A DNA stretch of 64,000 nucleotides from Opitutaceae bacterium (lineage in GTDB: Bacteria > Verrucomicrobiota > Verrucomicrobiia > Opitutales > Opitutaceae), in the NCBI GenBank assembly GCA_016794785.1, contig JAEUHC010000003.1:100785-164784 (forward strand). Reading direction: 5' to 3'. This document shows, in pieces, positions 1 to 9,845 of the stretch; the stretch's first letter is position 1; each line of letters begins with the position of its first letter. The notes beneath the pieces are model-generated. The model was not told the DNA's origin, did not search any database, and saw nothing but the letters and a program-made list of their open reading frames with translations. A program made the position numbers and the translations under genes.

Positions 1-844
1 GGGCGAGCCGCAGGGTGACGGCGGTGGCGCGGCCATGGCGGAGGGCATTGCTGACCGCTTCCCGCGCAATCTGGAGGGCCTCGATGGTCTGCTCCGGCTG
101 GAGCAAGGCCGCGGCTTCGTCGTCGATCGCGACGTCGAGGCGGGTGTCGCGGCCAGCGTTGAGCTCCGTGATCGATGCGGCGAGGGCCTGAGCAAAGCCG
201 GCGCGGCGCAGGTTCTCGGGCGCGAGGCCGACCAGGTAAGCGCGCACGTCGCGGATGGTTGTGTTGAGGCCGGAGCGCATCTGGTCGAGGCGCTGCTCGG
301 CCTCGTCGGGCCGGGTCTTCACGAGGGCGCGCGCGGTCTCGACGTTGAGACCCGTGGCGTAAAGCGACTGGATGATGCCGTCGTGCAGGTCGCGGCCGAG
401 GCGGATTTTTTCGTCGAGGGCCTGGGCGAGGAGCTGCTGTTTCAGGCGGGCGTCCTCCTCGGCGCGGCGGCGCACGTCGCGCTCGCGCGTCAGCTCCGCG
501 CCTTGGGCGACGGAGGATTCGGCGAGCTTGGCGAGCGTGCCGAGGTCGGCGCGCGTCGTGGGGCCGTCCACGGGCGACTCCGCCTCACGCGCCGGACGGA
601 GCAGCTGGAGGAGGATGAGGGCCAGGGTGAGGCCGAGCGCGCCGGTCGCGAGCATGAAGGCGATGCGCTGCGAGAGGACGCGGGCGCGGGCGGACTGCGC
701 GGTGCCGGGGCTCTCCGCCGTGGCGGGAGAAGTCCCGCGCGGGTCCGCGCCGGTGCCCTGCCAGAGCGGCACGGCGAGCAGGCCGACGAGGGCCAGCAGC
801 ACGATGAAGAGCGCCATCGCTACGAAACGCGGCAGGGGAGTCAT
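1..844 (-). CDS. NarL/NarX-type sensor histidine kinase, 3' end outside window
   Basis: The reverse strand reads openly from an ATG at 844 off the left edge (281 codons seen). Residues about 8-28 and 58-80 are hydrophobic membrane segments. A helical linker rich in Arg, Glu and Gln follows, then the HisKA_3 dimerisation motif LGRDLHDGIIQSLY with the phospho-accepting His at about residue 154. The start of the HATPase domain is visible as an N-box (REAVSNALRHG). This is the family that phosphorylates LuxR/NarL response regulators. A membrane-anchored kinase is clear; the signal is unknown because there is no recognised periplasmic sensor domain. The partner regulator would lie left of the window. 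The C-terminal ATP-lid is cut off by the window edge, not by a mutation. Confidence 0.88.
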   Translation of the reverse strand, partial: MTPLPRFVAMALFIVLLALVGLLAVPLWQGTGADPRGTSPATAESPGTAQSARARVLSQRIAFMLATGALGLTLALILLQLLRPAREAESPVDGPTTRADLGTLAKLAESSVAQGAELTRERDVRRRAEEDARLKQQLLAQALDEKIRLGRDLHDGIIQSLYATGLNVETARALVKTRPDEAEQRLDQMRSGLNTTIRDVRAYLVGLAPENLRRAGFAQALAASITELNAGRDTRLDVAIDDEAAALLQPEQTIEALQIAREAVSNALRHGRATAVTLRLA

Positions 845-933
845 GCGAAGTCGGTGCGCAGCGTGGCGGCGCGCTGAGGTGCGTCAAAACTTTCGACATT
901 TCACACGGGCGGCGTTTTAGTGGCCGACTCGAC

Positions 934-2487
934 ATGAAGTCCTTCTACGTCACGACCGCCATCGACTACGTGAACGGCTCGCCGCACCTCGGCCACGCCT
1001 ACGAAAAGGTGCTGACCGACGTGATGGCGCGCTTCCGCCGCCAGCTGGGCGACTCGGTTCATTTCCTCACCGGCGTGGACGAGCACGGGCAAAAGGTGCA
1101 AGCCAGCGCCAAACAGCGCGGGATCCCGCCGCAGCAGTTCTGCGACGAGGTGTCGCAGGAATTTCGCGCGCTGCTGCCCAAGCTCGACATCAGCAACGAC
1201 GACTTCATCCGCACGACCGACGAGCGGCACAAGCGCGTCGTGCGCGCCGTGCTCCAGCAGCTCTTCGACATGGGCGAGATCTACAAGGCGGAATACCGCG
1301 GCTTCTACTCGACGCGACAGGAGCAGTTTCTCCAGGAAAAGGACCGCAATCCCGACGGCTCGTGGCCCGAGCTCTTCGGCGAGGTGACCGAGATCGTGGA
1401 ATCGAACTACTTCTTCAAACTGAAGCAGTATCAGCCGTGGCTCGTGGAATTCTACGAGAAGCACGAGAACTTCATTTTTCCCGCGTTCCGCCAGAAGCAG
1501 GTCGTCGAGTTTCTGAAGGAGCCGCTCAATGATCTCTGCATCTCGCGCCCGCGCGAGCGGCTCGAGTGGGGCATCCCGCTGCCGTTCGACGAAGGCTACG
1601 TGACCTACGTTTGGTTCGACGCGCTGCTGAACTACTACTCGGCCGTCGCCGATAAGCCGGGCATCTGGCCCGCGACGTGGCACGTGATCGGCAAGGATAT
1701 CCTCGTGCCGCCGCACGCGGTTTACTGGCCCATCATGCTGCACGCGGCGGGCCTGCCGCTGCCGCAGGGCATCGTCGCTCACGGTTGGTGGCTGCAGCGC
1801 GGCGCGAAGATGTCCAAGAGCACGGGCAACGCGCTCAACCCGCTCGACCTCGTCGCGGAGTTTGGCGCCGACGCCTTCCGCTACTTCCTGATCCGCGAGA
1901 TGAACGTGGGGCAGGACAGCGACTTTACGCGCGAGCAGTTCCTGGTGCGCTACAACAGCGAGCTCGCGAACAACCTCGGCAACCTCGTCAACCGCACGCT
2001 CAACATGACGACGCGATTCGCCGCCGGCAACGTGCCGGACGCCGACGCCGCGGCGGAGGATGAGCTGGAGAAAAACTTGCGCGCGCTGTGGTCGCGGACG
2101 CGCGACGAGTTCATCCCGCTCTGCGAAGGCTTCCAGTTTCACACCGCGCTGGAGCGCGCGATGGTGTTCCTCACCGAGACCAACGCCTACATCGAGAAGC
2201 GCGCGCCCTGGAAGCTCGGCAAATCCGTCGAGGCGAAAGACCAGGCGCTCCTGCGCACGGCGCTCGCCACGATGGCGGAGGCGCTGCGCCTCGCCGTCGC
2301 GCTCATCCAGCACGTCACGCCCGCTTCGTCCGCGAAGATTAATGCCGTGCTCGGCTACACGCCGGGCGCGGTCTGGCGCGACGAGCTGAACTGGGACGGC
2401 CGCCTCGCCGGCCGGAAGGTCGAGGGCGCGCTCGTGCTCTTCCCTCGGCCCGCGCCGACGGAAAAGACGCCAGCGGCAAAGGCGTGA
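934..2487 (+). CDS. metG: methionyl-tRNA synthetase
   Basis: 517 residues, class I synthetase charging tRNA-Met in the cytoplasm. The HIGH-type motif is HLGH at residues 18-21 (context NGSPHLGHAYE) and the KMSKS loop is exact at about 292-296 (context GAKMSKSTGNALNP). The connective peptide lacks the zinc-binding cysteines: the equivalent stretch reads GFYSTRQEQFL, so this is the zinc-free short type. There is also no C-terminal tRNA-binding (EMAP-like) domain, and the protein ends in a short Pro/Ala-rich tail. The kinase gene diverges 89 bp upstream. menF starts 10 bp after the stop codon, so the two are probably co-transcribed. Confidence 0.97.
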   Translation: MKSFYVTTAIDYVNGSPHLGHAYEKVLTDVMARFRRQLGDSVHFLTGVDEHGQKVQASAKQRGIPPQQFCDEVSQEFRALLPKLDISNDDFIRTTDERHKRVVRAVLQQLFDMGEIYKAEYRGFYSTRQEQFLQEKDRNPDGSWPELFGEVTEIVESNYFFKLKQYQPWLVEFYEKHENFIFPAFRQKQVVEFLKEPLNDLCISRPRERLEWGIPLPFDEGYVTYVWFDALLNYYSAVADKPGIWPATWHVIGKDILVPPHAVYWPIMLHAAGLPLPQGIVAHGWWLQRGAKMSKSTGNALNPLDLVAEFGADAFRYFLIREMNVGQDSDFTREQFLVRYNSELANNLGNLVNRTLNMTTRFAAGNVPDADAAAEDELEKNLRALWSRTRDEFIPLCEGFQFHTALERAMVFLTETNAYIEKRAPWKLGKSVEAKDQALLRTALATMAEALRLAVALIQHVTPASSAKINAVLGYTPGAVWRDELNWDGRLAGRKVEGALVLFPRPAPTEKTPAAKA

Positions 2488-2497
2488 GACTGCGTTC

Positions 2498-3946
2498 GTG
2501 ACCATTCTGCCGATTAATCCCGCCGACAATGCCTCGCCCGAGGCGCTGGGGGCGTTTCTGGCGCAGTGCCGGGCGGCGGCGGTGCGCGATGGCCACGCCA
2601 AGCTCGTGAGCATTACCCTCGCCGTCGAGGCGCTCGATCCGCTGGCGGTGCTGGAATCGATTTTCGAGCCGGGCGAGCCGCACTTCTACGCCGAGCGCCC
2701 GGCCATCGGCACCGCGCTCGCCGGCGCGGAGATCGCGTGCGCGCACGAGGCGCGCGGGGTGGGACGATTTGCGAGCGTGCAGGAATGGATGAGCGAAACG
2801 CTCGCGCACACCATCGCGGTCGGCGATGTGAACGCGCCGCTCGGCGGGCCGCATTTCTTCGCGAGCTTCGCCTTTCACGACGAGGTCGAGCCGGGGGAGC
2901 CGTTCCCGGCGGCGTATGCGTTTGTGCCGCGCTGGCAGGTCGCGCGCGCCGGCGCGATCACGACGGCGGTCGCCAATCTGCACGTGACCCCCGACGCCGA
3001 TCTCGAAGCGCTTGCGCAACGGGTGTGGCGGGCGCATGGGAAATTTCGCAGCTTCGACTACGGAAGTTTGGATGCAGGCGGGGTGCCTTCATCCCGCCCG
3101 GGCGGTGCGCGGGGTGAAGGCACCCCGCCTACATTTCGATCCAATGAGACCGGCGATTATCGCGCCGCGGTCGCGCAGGCGCTCGGCCGGATCGAGGCGG
3201 GGGAGTTCAAAAAAATCGTGCTCGCTCGCGTGCAGGAGCTCGCTGCCGACCAGCCGCTGCATCCGCTGCGCATGCTCAACGGCCTGCGGCAGCGGTTTCC
3301 GGACTGCTACGCGTTCTCCTTTGCGCAAGGCCGAGGGCCAAGTTTCATCGGCGCGAGTCCCGAGCGGCTCGTGCGTGTAAGCCAGGGCCGGCTTGAGACC
3401 GAGGCGCTCGCCGGCTCCATCCGCCGCGGCGCGGGCGCAAGCGAGGACGCCGCGCTGGCCGCCGCGCTGCTGCGCAGCGAGAAGGACTGCCGCGAGCACC
3501 GCGATGTGCTCGACGACATCGTCGCGCGCCTCGCGCCGCTGGGCTTGCAGCCGCAGTTTCCCACGCAGCCGCAGGTGCGCCGCTTCGCCAATGTGCAGCA
3601 TCTCCATACCCCGGTGCAGGCGGCGCTGCCCGACGGCGTGCGGCTCCTCGATGTGCTCGCCGCCATGCATCCGACCCCCGCGGTCGGTGGCAGCCCCCGC
3701 ACGGCCGCGGTGGCGCGCATCCGCGAGATCGAGGGGTTTCCCCGGGGGGTGTATGCCGGCACGCTCGGCTGGCTCAACGCGCGCGGTGGCGGCGAGTTTT
3801 TCGTGGGTATCCGCTCGGCGATCGTGGAAGGCGAAAGGGCGCGCGTTTTTGCCGGCGCGGGGATCGTCGCGGGCTCGACGCCCGAAAAGGAGTTTGCCGA
3901 AACGGAGCTGAAGTTTAAGGCGATGCTCGACGCCCTCGCGGGCTGA
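2498..3946 (+). CDS. menF: isochorismate synthase (menaquinone pathway)
   Basis: 482 residues from a GTG start 10 bp after metG. Converts chorismate to isochorismate, the entry to menaquinone synthesis. The C-terminal chorismate-binding domain is clear: FKKIVLARVQEL, SFIGASPERLVR, VGGSPRTAAVARI and GFPRGVYAGTLGW are family blocks. Assignment to menaquinone rather than siderophore synthesis rests on menD four bases downstream. At about residues 192-212 the protein carries a foreign Gly/Pro/Arg-rich stretch (GGVPSSRPGGARGEGTPP) encoded by a near-perfect palindrome inserted in frame; see the repeat at 3073-3133. The catalytic domain follows the insert intact, so the gene is probably functional. 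Confidence 0.93.
   Translation: MTILPINPADNASPEALGAFLAQCRAAAVRDGHAKLVSITLAVEALDPLAVLESIFEPGEPHFYAERPAIGTALAGAEIACAHEARGVGRFASVQEWMSETLAHTIAVGDVNAPLGGPHFFASFAFHDEVEPGEPFPAAYAFVPRWQVARAGAITTAVANLHVTPDADLEALAQRVWRAHGKFRSFDYGSLDAGGVPSSRPGGARGEGTPPTFRSNETGDYRAAVAQALGRIEAGEFKKIVLARVQELAADQPLHPLRMLNGLRQRFPDCYAFSFAQGRGPSFIGASPERLVRVSQGRLETEALAGSIRRGAGASEDAALAAALLRSEKDCREHRDVLDDIVARLAPLGLQPQFPTQPQVRRFANVQHLHTPVQAALPDGVRLLDVLAAMHPTPAVGGSPRTAAVARIREIEGFPRGVYAGTLGWLNARGGGEFFVGIRSAIVEGERARVFAGAGIVAGSTPEKEFAETELKFKAMLDALAG
3073..3133. repeat. palindromic element inserted in frame within menF
   Basis: The arms AGGCGGGGTGCCTTCA (3076-3091) and TGAAGGCACCCCGCCT (3115-3130) are exact reverse complements. The match extends to 19 bp with one mismatch (TGCAGG.. 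/ ..CCTACA). The element encodes extra residues in MenF without breaking the frame. It has the same architecture as the intergenic palindromes in this window (GTAGG...CCTAC edges). Confidence 0.85.
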
Positions 3947-3949
3947 ACC

Positions 3950-5704
3950 ATGACGCCGTCCGACCTGCCTATCGACTCCCGCAATGCCAATGCCCTCTGG
4001 GCCAGCGTGCTCGTCGAGACGCTCTCGCGGCGCGGCGTGCGGCATGCGGTGATCTCGCCGGGGTCGCGGTCGGCGCCGCTCACGGTGGCGTTGGCCGCGC
4101 ACCCGGAGATCGCGGCGGAGCCGGTGCTCGATGAAAGATCGGCGGCGTTCTTCGCGCTCGGGATGGCCAAGCGGCTGGGCCAGCCGGTCGCCCTCGTCTG
4201 CACGAGCGGCACGGCCGCGGCGAATTTCTTCCCGGCGGTGATCGAGGCCCGCGAGAGCGCGGTGCCGCTGCTGGTGCTCACGGCGGATCGGCCGCCGGAG
4301 CTGCGCGCCTGCGGCTCCGGCCAGACCATCGATCAGCAAAAATTGTTCGGCGACCATGCCGTGTTTTTCCATGAGCTGGCGCTGCCGGGGCTCACGCTGG
4401 ATTTGCTCCGCTATCTGCGGCAGACGGTGGCCCACGCCGTCGCGCGCGCGGTCGGCCCGATGGCGGGGGCGGTGCACCTGAATGTGCCTTTCCGCGACCC
4501 GCTCGCCCCGGTCGAGGACGGCGGCGCGGCGGCGGCCTTTGCGCACGATATCGACTGGCATTCATTTTTCTCGCAGCTGGCGCCGCCGGAGAGCCGGCTC
4601 GTCGCGGGCGAGCCGCCGCGCCTCGTGGCCGATTCGCACGGCGTGATCGTGGTGGGGCCGCAATTGCCGGGCGATCGCGAGGCGGCGATCACCGCGGTGG
4701 CGGACATTGCCCGGCGGCTGGGCTGGCCGGTCCTCGCTGACGCTTTATCACCGGTGCGCAGCCGTTCGATGGAGGTGCCGCATCTCGTCACGACCTACGA
4801 TGCCGTGCTGCGCCACGCCGCCTCCGCCGAACGCCTGAAACCGGAGGCGGTGCTCTGCCTTGGCGGCTGGCCCACGAGCAAAGTTCTCCGCGCGTGGATC
4901 GAAGGCAGCGAAGCCCGCGTGTGGATGGCGGCCGAGCGCAGCGACAACCGCGACGCGTTGCACGGTCGCACCGTGCATCTCGGGGCCTCGCTGACCGCGC
5001 TGGCCGCGACGCTGCCCGCGGTGGCCGAGGAGGGAAATGGCTACGAACGCATGTGGGCGCGCTGCGAGGAAAAGGTGCGCCCCGCGATCGACCAACGGTT
5101 CCTGACCGAGAAGGCGTTCTTCGAGCCCAAGATTGCGTGGCTGCTGGCCCGGCACCTGCCGCCGCACACGCCGCTGTTTGTCGCCAACTCGATGCCGGCG
5201 CGTGATGTCGAGTATGTGTGGCCGGCCAACACCCGGGCGGTGCAGCCCTACTCGAATCGCGGCGCGAACGGCATCGACGGCACGCTCTCGACGGCGCTCG
5301 GCGTGGCGCATGTCGCCCACCAGCCGGCGGCGCTGCTCACGGGCGACCTCGCCCTGCTGCACGACAGCAACGGCTTCCTGCTGCGCTCGCGGCTGCAGGG
5401 TTCGCTCACGATCGTGCTCGTGAACAACCGCGGCGGCGGGATTTTCGAGCACCTGCCGATCGCGGGGTTTGAGCCGCCGTTCGAGGACTACTTTGCGACC
5501 CCGCAGGAGATCGACTTTGAAAAATTATGCGCGGCGCATGGCGTCGCGCACACGCTGGTGAAGGACTGGCCGCAATTCCGCGCTCTCATCGGCGAGCTGC
5601 CGCAGACGGGCATCCGGGTGCTCGAAGTGCGCACCGACCGGAAGGCCGACGCCGCGATGCGCAAGGCGTGGTTTGCGGAGCTGGCGGCGCTGCTCGGCCC
5701 GTAG
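3950..5704 (+). CDS. menD: SEPHCHC synthase (2-succinyl-5-enolpyruvyl-6-hydroxy-3-cyclohexene-1-carboxylate synthase)
   Basis: 584 residues, the usual length. Thiamine diphosphate enzyme joining isochorismate to 2-oxoglutarate, the second menaquinone step. The N-terminal block (VISPGSRSAPLTVAL) and the catalytic glutamate region (VLDERSAAFFALGMAKR) are typical, as is the cofactor-binding GDLALLHDSNG motif near residue 465. The ATG lies four bases after the menF stop, so the two genes form an operon; the remaining men genes are not adjacent except menB at 7.8 kb. The TAG stop codon at 5702-5704 lies inside the GTAG edge of a palindromic repeat, so the natural 3' end may have been replaced. Confidence 0.97.
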   Translation: MTPSDLPIDSRNANALWASVLVETLSRRGVRHAVISPGSRSAPLTVALAAHPEIAAEPVLDERSAAFFALGMAKRLGQPVALVCTSGTAAANFFPAVIEARESAVPLLVLTADRPPELRACGSGQTIDQQKLFGDHAVFFHELALPGLTLDLLRYLRQTVAHAVARAVGPMAGAVHLNVPFRDPLAPVEDGGAAAAFAHDIDWHSFFSQLAPPESRLVAGEPPRLVADSHGVIVVGPQLPGDREAAITAVADIARRLGWPVLADALSPVRSRSMEVPHLVTTYDAVLRHAASAERLKPEAVLCLGGWPTSKVLRAWIEGSEARVWMAAERSDNRDALHGRTVHLGASLTALAATLPAVAEEGNGYERMWARCEEKVRPAIDQRFLTEKAFFEPKIAWLLARHLPPHTPLFVANSMPARDVEYVWPANTRAVQPYSNRGANGIDGTLSTALGVAHVAHQPAALLTGDLALLHDSNGFLLRSRLQGSLTIVLVNNRGGGIFEHLPIAGFEPPFEDYFATPQEIDFEKLCAAHGVAHTLVKDWPQFRALIGELPQTGIRVLEVRTDRKADAAMRKAWFAELAALLGP

Positions 5705-5776
5705 CCCGCTTCGTGAGAAGCGGGACAGAATCACCTCAAGACGTCCGGCGTTCCCGCCTCTCACGAGGCGGGCCAC
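5701..5776. repeat. double-hairpin palindromic element at the menD 3' end
   Basis: Two hairpins, CCCGCTTC-GTGA-GAAGCGGG (5705-5724) and CCCGCCTC-TCAC-GAGGCGGG (5753-5772), sit inside outer edges GTAGCCCGC / GCGGGCCAC that pair with one mismatch. The GTAG edge supplies the menD stop codon. The element lies between convergent menD and kup and may act as a two-way transcription barrier. Confidence 0.8.
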
Positions 5777-5788
5777 CCGGAATGCACC

Positions 5789-7678
5789 TCAGAGCTGCAG
5801 CGGCATTCCGACCTCGATGATTTGCGAGGGCGGGAGGTGGTAATAGTCGCGGGCCTGGCGGGCGTTGCGGCTGAGGAAGGCGTAGAAGTGCTTTTGCCAT
5901 TCCCACATCTTGGCGTCGCCGCCCGTGATGATCATCTCGCGGTTGAAATAATAAGTCGCCTCCGCGGTCTTGAGCGGCACGCCGCGGGCGCGGATCTGCT
6001 CGGCGAGTTCGGCGACGTCGGGCGACTCCATGTAGCCGTAGCTCGCGAGGGCGCGCCACACGCCTTCGCCGAGTTCGCGCACTTGGAGACGCTCGTCGTC
6101 GGGCACGTAGGGGACCTCGGGGGTCATGATGCTCAGGAGCACGACGGTCTCGTGGAGCATTTTGTTCGCCTTCACGTGGTGCAGCAGCACGAGGGGAGTG
6201 CCCTGCGGGTTGCCGGCCATGAAGACGCCGGTGCCGCGCACGCGCACGATGTGCTGGCTCGACGCGATGCGGCAGAGTTCGTCCTCAGTGACCTCGTTGC
6301 CGTAGACGCGGCGGAAGATTTCAAACTTCCCGGTCTTCCATGTGGCCATGATGGCGAGGACACCGAGCGCGATGGCGATGGGAAGCCAGCCGCCGTCGGC
6401 GAACTTGTGGAGATTCGCGGCGAAGAAGACCGCATCGATCACGAAGAACAGCGCGCAGATCATGAGCACGCGGCGCACCGGCCAGCGCCAGGCGCGGCGC
6501 ATCACGTAGGCCAGGGCGATGGTTGTGACCATCATGGTGCCGGTGACGGCGATGCCGTAGGCGGCGGCGAGGGCTTCGCTAGACTTGAAACCGATGACGG
6601 TGGCGATCGCTCCGAGGCCGAGGGTGGTGTTGACCAGCGGGAGATAAATTTGGCCGCGTTGTTCGGCGTTGGTGTGGCGGACCGTGAGGCGCGGGAAATA
6701 GCCGAGCTGGATGGCCTGCCGCACCAGTGAAAACGCCCCCGAGATGAGAGCCTGGCTGGCGATGATGGCCGCGCACATCGAGAGCGCGAGGAGCGCGAGT
6801 CGCACCGGCCCCTCGGGGGCGATGGAAAGGAATGGGTTGGCCGCGGAGCCCTTGCCGGAAAGGAAATAGGCGCCTTGGCCAAAATAATTCAGCGTGAGCC
6901 CCGGCAGCACGACCGCATACCACGCCACGGTGATCGCGCGGCGGCCGAAATGCCCCATGTCGGCGTAGAGCGCCTCGACGCCGGTGAAGGCCAGCACTAC
7001 TGAGCCCAGGAGCAGCGAAAGCTCGGTGAGGTTGTGCGTGGCGAGCAGCCGGATCCCGTGCATCGGGTTGAGCGCCTGCAGCACGATTGGATTCTCGATG
7101 ATGCGCCACAGGCCGAGTGAACCGAGCACGAAGAACCACAGCAGCATCACCGGTCCGAAGATGCCGCCCATGAACTTGGTGCCGCGGTATTGCAGGCCGA
7201 AGAGCACGGCCAGCACCGCGCAGGCCAGCGGCACAACGAGATGGTCGGCTTTGGGCCAGACTTCCTTGATGCCTTCGACTGCGCTGAGGACGGTGATCGC
7301 CGGAGTGATGATCGCCTCACCGCAGAGCATGGCGGCGCCGAGCAGCACGACCACGACCCCGAGGGTCAGCGCATGCTTCGATCCCCGGTCGATCTGGCCG
7401 AGCGCCATCAGGGCGAAGATGCCGCCCTCGCCGCGGTTGTCGGCGCGAAGCACGACGAGAGTGTATTTCACACTCACCACCGCGATCAGCGACCAGAAGA
7501 TGAGCGACAACACCCCGAGCACCGCAGTGGAGTGTTCCGAGGCGGGCAGCACCCGCAGGCACTCGCGGATGGTGTAGAGCGGACTCGTGCCGATGTCGCC
7601 AAACACCACGCCCAGCGCGCCGAGGCCGAGGCCGAGTTGCGCGAGGCGCTTGGGAGACGGTGGTGCATCCTGACTCAT
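5789..7678 (-). CDS. kup: Kup-family potassium uptake permease
   Basis: 629 residues from the ATG at 7678, chosen over an upstream in-frame ATG because the protein then begins [14 protein letters not shown] just before the first conserved block. K+/H+ symporter of the inner membrane. The family signature [14 protein letters not shown] is at about residues 23-36, followed by about 12 hydrophobic segments. Further conserved stretches are [23 protein letters not shown] and [15 protein letters not shown]. The last ~160 residues form the cytoplasmic C-terminal domain. The gene is convergent with menD across the repeat at 5701-5776 and divergent from menB. It splits menFD from menB. Confidence 0.96.
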   Translation of the reverse strand: MSQDAPPSPKRLAQLGLGLGALGVVFGDIGTSPLYTIRECLRVLPASEHSTAVLGVLSLIFWSLIAVVSVKYTLVVLRADNRGEGGIFALMALGQIDRGSKHALTLGVVVVLLGAAMLCGEAIITPAITVLSAVEGIKEVWPKADHLVVPLACAVLAVLFGLQYRGTKFMGGIFGPVMLLWFFVLGSLGLWRIIENPIVLQALNPMHGIRLLATHNLTELSLLLGSVVLAFTGVEALYADMGHFGRRAITVAWYAVVLPGLTLNYFGQGAYFLSGKGSAANPFLSIAPEGPVRLALLALSMCAAIIASQALISGAFSLVRQAIQLGYFPRLTVRHTNAEQRGQIYLPLVNTTLGLGAIATVIGFKSSEALAAAYGIAVTGTMMVTTIALAYVMRRAWRWPVRRVLMICALFFVIDAVFFAANLHKFADGGWLPIAIALGVLAIMATWKTGKFEIFRRVYGNEVTEDELCRIASSQHIVRVRGTGVFMAGNPQGTPLVLLHHVKANKMLHETVVLLSIMTPEVPYVPDDERLQVRELGEGVWRALASYGYMESPDVAELAEQIRARGVPLKTAEATYYFNREMIITGGDAKMWEWQKHFYAFLSRNARQARDYYHLPPSQIIEVGMPLQL

Positions 7679-7815
7679 CGGGAGGGCGCGGAGTGTCCGG
7701 CAAGGCCCGTCCCCGTCCAAGCAGTTTCTCGGGACGGCGGGAAATCAGCTTGCTTTCGCCTTTGCATGCTCTCGCCGATGGACAAGCGCGCGGTGTCCGA
7801 CCACGCTGCCGGGTG

Positions 7816-8649
7816 ATGACGACGCAATGGCAGGTGGCCAAATCCTACACCGACATCCTTTACCACAAGTCCGGCGGCATCGCCCGGGTGACGATTAACC
7901 GCCCGGCGAAACGCAACGCGTTCCGTCCGCTGACGGTGGCGGAGATGTTTGATGCGTTCTCCGATGCCCGCGAGGACCCGAAGATCGGCGTTGTGCTGCT
8001 GACCGGAGCCGGGCCGCACACGGACGGGAAATATGCCTTCTGCGCTGGCGGCGACCAGAGCGTGCGCGGCCACGCCGGCTACATCGACGAGGCCGGCGTG
8101 CCCCGGCTCAACGTGCTCGATCTGCAAAAACTCATCCGCTCGATGCCCAAGGTCGTGATCGCGCTCGTGGCGGGCTACGCGATCGGCGGCGGGCATGTGC
8201 TGCATGTGGTCTGCGACCTCAGCATCGCGGCCGACAACGCGATTTTCGGGCAGGTGGGGCCTAAGATGGGCAGCTTTGACGGCGGGTTCGGCTCCAGTTA
8301 CCTGGCGCGCGTGGTTGGCCAGAAAAAGGCGCGCGAGATTTGGTTCCTCTGCCGCCAATATGGCGCGAAAGAGGCGCTCGCCATGGGTCTCGTCAACGCC
8401 GTCGTCCCGGTCGCGGACCTCGAGGCCGAGGGCGTGAAGTGGGCCGGCGAAATCCTGGAGAAAAGCCCGCTCGCGATTCGCATGCTCAAGAGTGCGTTCA
8501 ACGCGGAGCTCGACGGGCAGGCCGGCATCCAGGAACTCGCGGGCAACGCCACGATGCTCTACTACATGAGTGACGAGGCAAAGGAGTTCATGACGGCTCA
8601 GCGCGAGAAGCGAAAACCCGACGCGCGTAAATACCCCTGGCTGCCGTAG
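7816..8649 (+). CDS. menB: 1,4-dihydroxy-2-naphthoyl-CoA synthase
   Basis: 277 residues of the crotonase fold. Cyclises o-succinylbenzoyl-CoA to DHNA-CoA in menaquinone synthesis. Typical MenB blocks are [15 protein letters not shown] near the start, [25 protein letters not shown] (oxyanion hole), [16 protein letters not shown] and the C-terminal [19 protein letters not shown] three bases upstream is an alternative start. The gene stands alone between divergent kup and the sigma factor, but MenB, MenF and MenD belong to one pathway. Its TAG stop (8647-8649) lies in the GTAGCGG edge of a palindromic element. Confidence 0.97.
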   Translation: MTTQWQVAKSYTDILYHKSGGIARVTINRPAKRNAFRPLTVAEMFDAFSDAREDPKIGVVLLTGAGPHTDGKYAFCAGGDQSVRGHAGYIDEAGVPRLNVLDLQKLIRSMPKVVIALVAGYAIGGGHVLHVVCDLSIAADNAIFGQVGPKMGSFDGGFGSSYLARVVGQKKAREIWFLCRQYGAKEALAMGLVNAVVPVADLEAEGVKWAGEILEKSPLAIRMLKSAFNAELDGQAGIQELAGNATMLYYMSDEAKEFMTAQREKRKPDARKYPWLP

Positions 8650-8767
8650 CGGTGGATGTGAGTGGGTGGGGCCGCTTCTCCGAAGCGGCCTGGGTTCAAG
8701 CATAGCGGACGGGTTGCAGGTGAAAATTACCCTGCAACCCAAGCCGGCCCGGAGAGACGGCCGCTAC
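8646..8767. repeat. compound palindromic element at the menB 3' end
   Basis: Outer edges GTAGCGG (8646-8652) and CCGCTAC (8761-8767) are exact complements. They enclose hairpin GGCCGCTTC-TCC-GAAGCGGCC (8670-8690) and inverted repeat GGGTTGCAGG / CCTGCAACCC (8711-8740). The left edge supplies the menB stop codon. It separates menB from the convergent sigma-factor gene. Confidence 0.8.
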
Positions 8768-8777
8768 CGCGCTCCGC

Positions 8778-9845
8778 TCAGTTCCGCCCGGCTTTGCCCT
8801 GTTTGCGGGTCTTGCTTTCGACGAACTCGCGGATGACCGCCATGCGTTCGCGCTGGCGTTGCTCCTCCTCGATTTCCTCGGCGGTATGGACGGCTTCGTT
8901 TTTCGCCATCGCCTTCCGCATCTTGGAGAGCGCGAGATACTCGAGCTGCCGGATGCGTTCGCGGGTGACGTGAAACTTCTTGCCCACCTCCTCGAGCGTG
9001 AGCTCGTCACGGCCGTCGAGCCCGAAGCGGAACTTGATGATCTCGGCTTCGCGCTCATCGAGGGAGTTGACCATGGCGTTGAGGTCCCGGGTGAGATTCT
9101 TTTCGCGCAGGCCCTCGTAGGGGCTGACGGCGTTTTCGTCGCCCACGATTTCGCCGAACGTCGAGGAGTCACCCGACTCGCCGATGGGCGCGTCGAGGGA
9201 GGCCGGCCGGACGGAGACGGATTTCAGATGCGCGACCTTGGCGGTTGGGATTTGGAGTTCGATGGCCAATTCCTCGTCCGTGGGTTCGCGGCCGAGCTGT
9301 TCGGTGAGCTGCATGGCGGTGCGGCGCATCTTGGAAATCTTGTCCACCAGATGGACGGGCAGGCGGATCGTCTTGGACTGGTTGGCCAGTGCCCGCTTGA
9401 TCGACTGCTTGATCCACCAGGCGGCGTAGGTGGAGAGCTTGCCGCCCTTGCGCGGGTCGAAGCGCTCCACGGCCTTGATGAGGCCGATGTTGCCCTCGCT
9501 GATGAGGTCGAGGAGCGGCAGGCCAAAGTCTTTGTAATCCATCGCGATTTTCACGACGAGGCGCAGATTGGCCGAGATCATGTGATCCCGGGCGGCCTTG
9601 TCGCCCCGCCTGATGCGACGGGCGAGGGTTACTTCCTCGGCAATCGTCAGAAGCGGGGTCTTGCCGATTTCCTGGAGGTAGAGCTGGAGGTTCGAGCGCT
9701 CGCCATGCGGGATGGGCGCCTCGGGTGCGGCGCGGTCAGGCCTCTCAAGGAAGGAGGGCGGGGCATCCAGGGGCGCAGCGCTGATGGCAGCGTCGATAGG
9801 AGCTGAGGTGCGAGCGGGACGGGGAAGGGTGGTCTTATTTGGCAT
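8778..9845 (-). CDS. RpoD/SigA-family RNA polymerase sigma factor
   Basis: 355 residues from ATG 9845, preceded by GAGAGG as a ribosome site. Lacks region 1.1. Region 1.2 is seen as NLQLYLQEIGKTPLLT. Region 2 includes LDLISEGNIGLIKAVERFD and the DNA-melting KLSTYAAWWIKQSIKRA. Region 3 follows RLPVHLVDKISK. Region 4.2 is LTLEEVGKKFHVTRERIRQLE, the -35 reading helix. The length and missing region 1.1 fit a group 2 or short primary-type sigma; which one cannot be told here. The N-terminal ~45 residues are Pro/Ala-rich. trpE lies upstream on the same strand with a gap of about 210 bp, enough for an own promoter. Confidence 0.95.
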   Translation of the reverse strand: MPNKTTLPRPARTSAPIDAAISAAPLDAPPSFLERPDRAAPEAPIPHGERSNLQLYLQEIGKTPLLTIAEEVTLARRIRRGDKAARDHMISANLRLVVKIAMDYKDFGLPLLDLISEGNIGLIKAVERFDPRKGGKLSTYAAWWIKQSIKRALANQSKTIRLPVHLVDKISKMRRTAMQLTEQLGREPTDEELAIELQIPTAKVAHLKSVSVRPASLDAPIGESGDSSTFGEIVGDENAVSPYEGLREKNLTRDLNAMVNSLDEREAEIIKFRFGLDGRDELTLEEVGKKFHVTRERIRQLEYLALSKMRKAMAKNEAVHTAEEIEEEQRQRERMAVIREFVESKTRKQGKAGRN

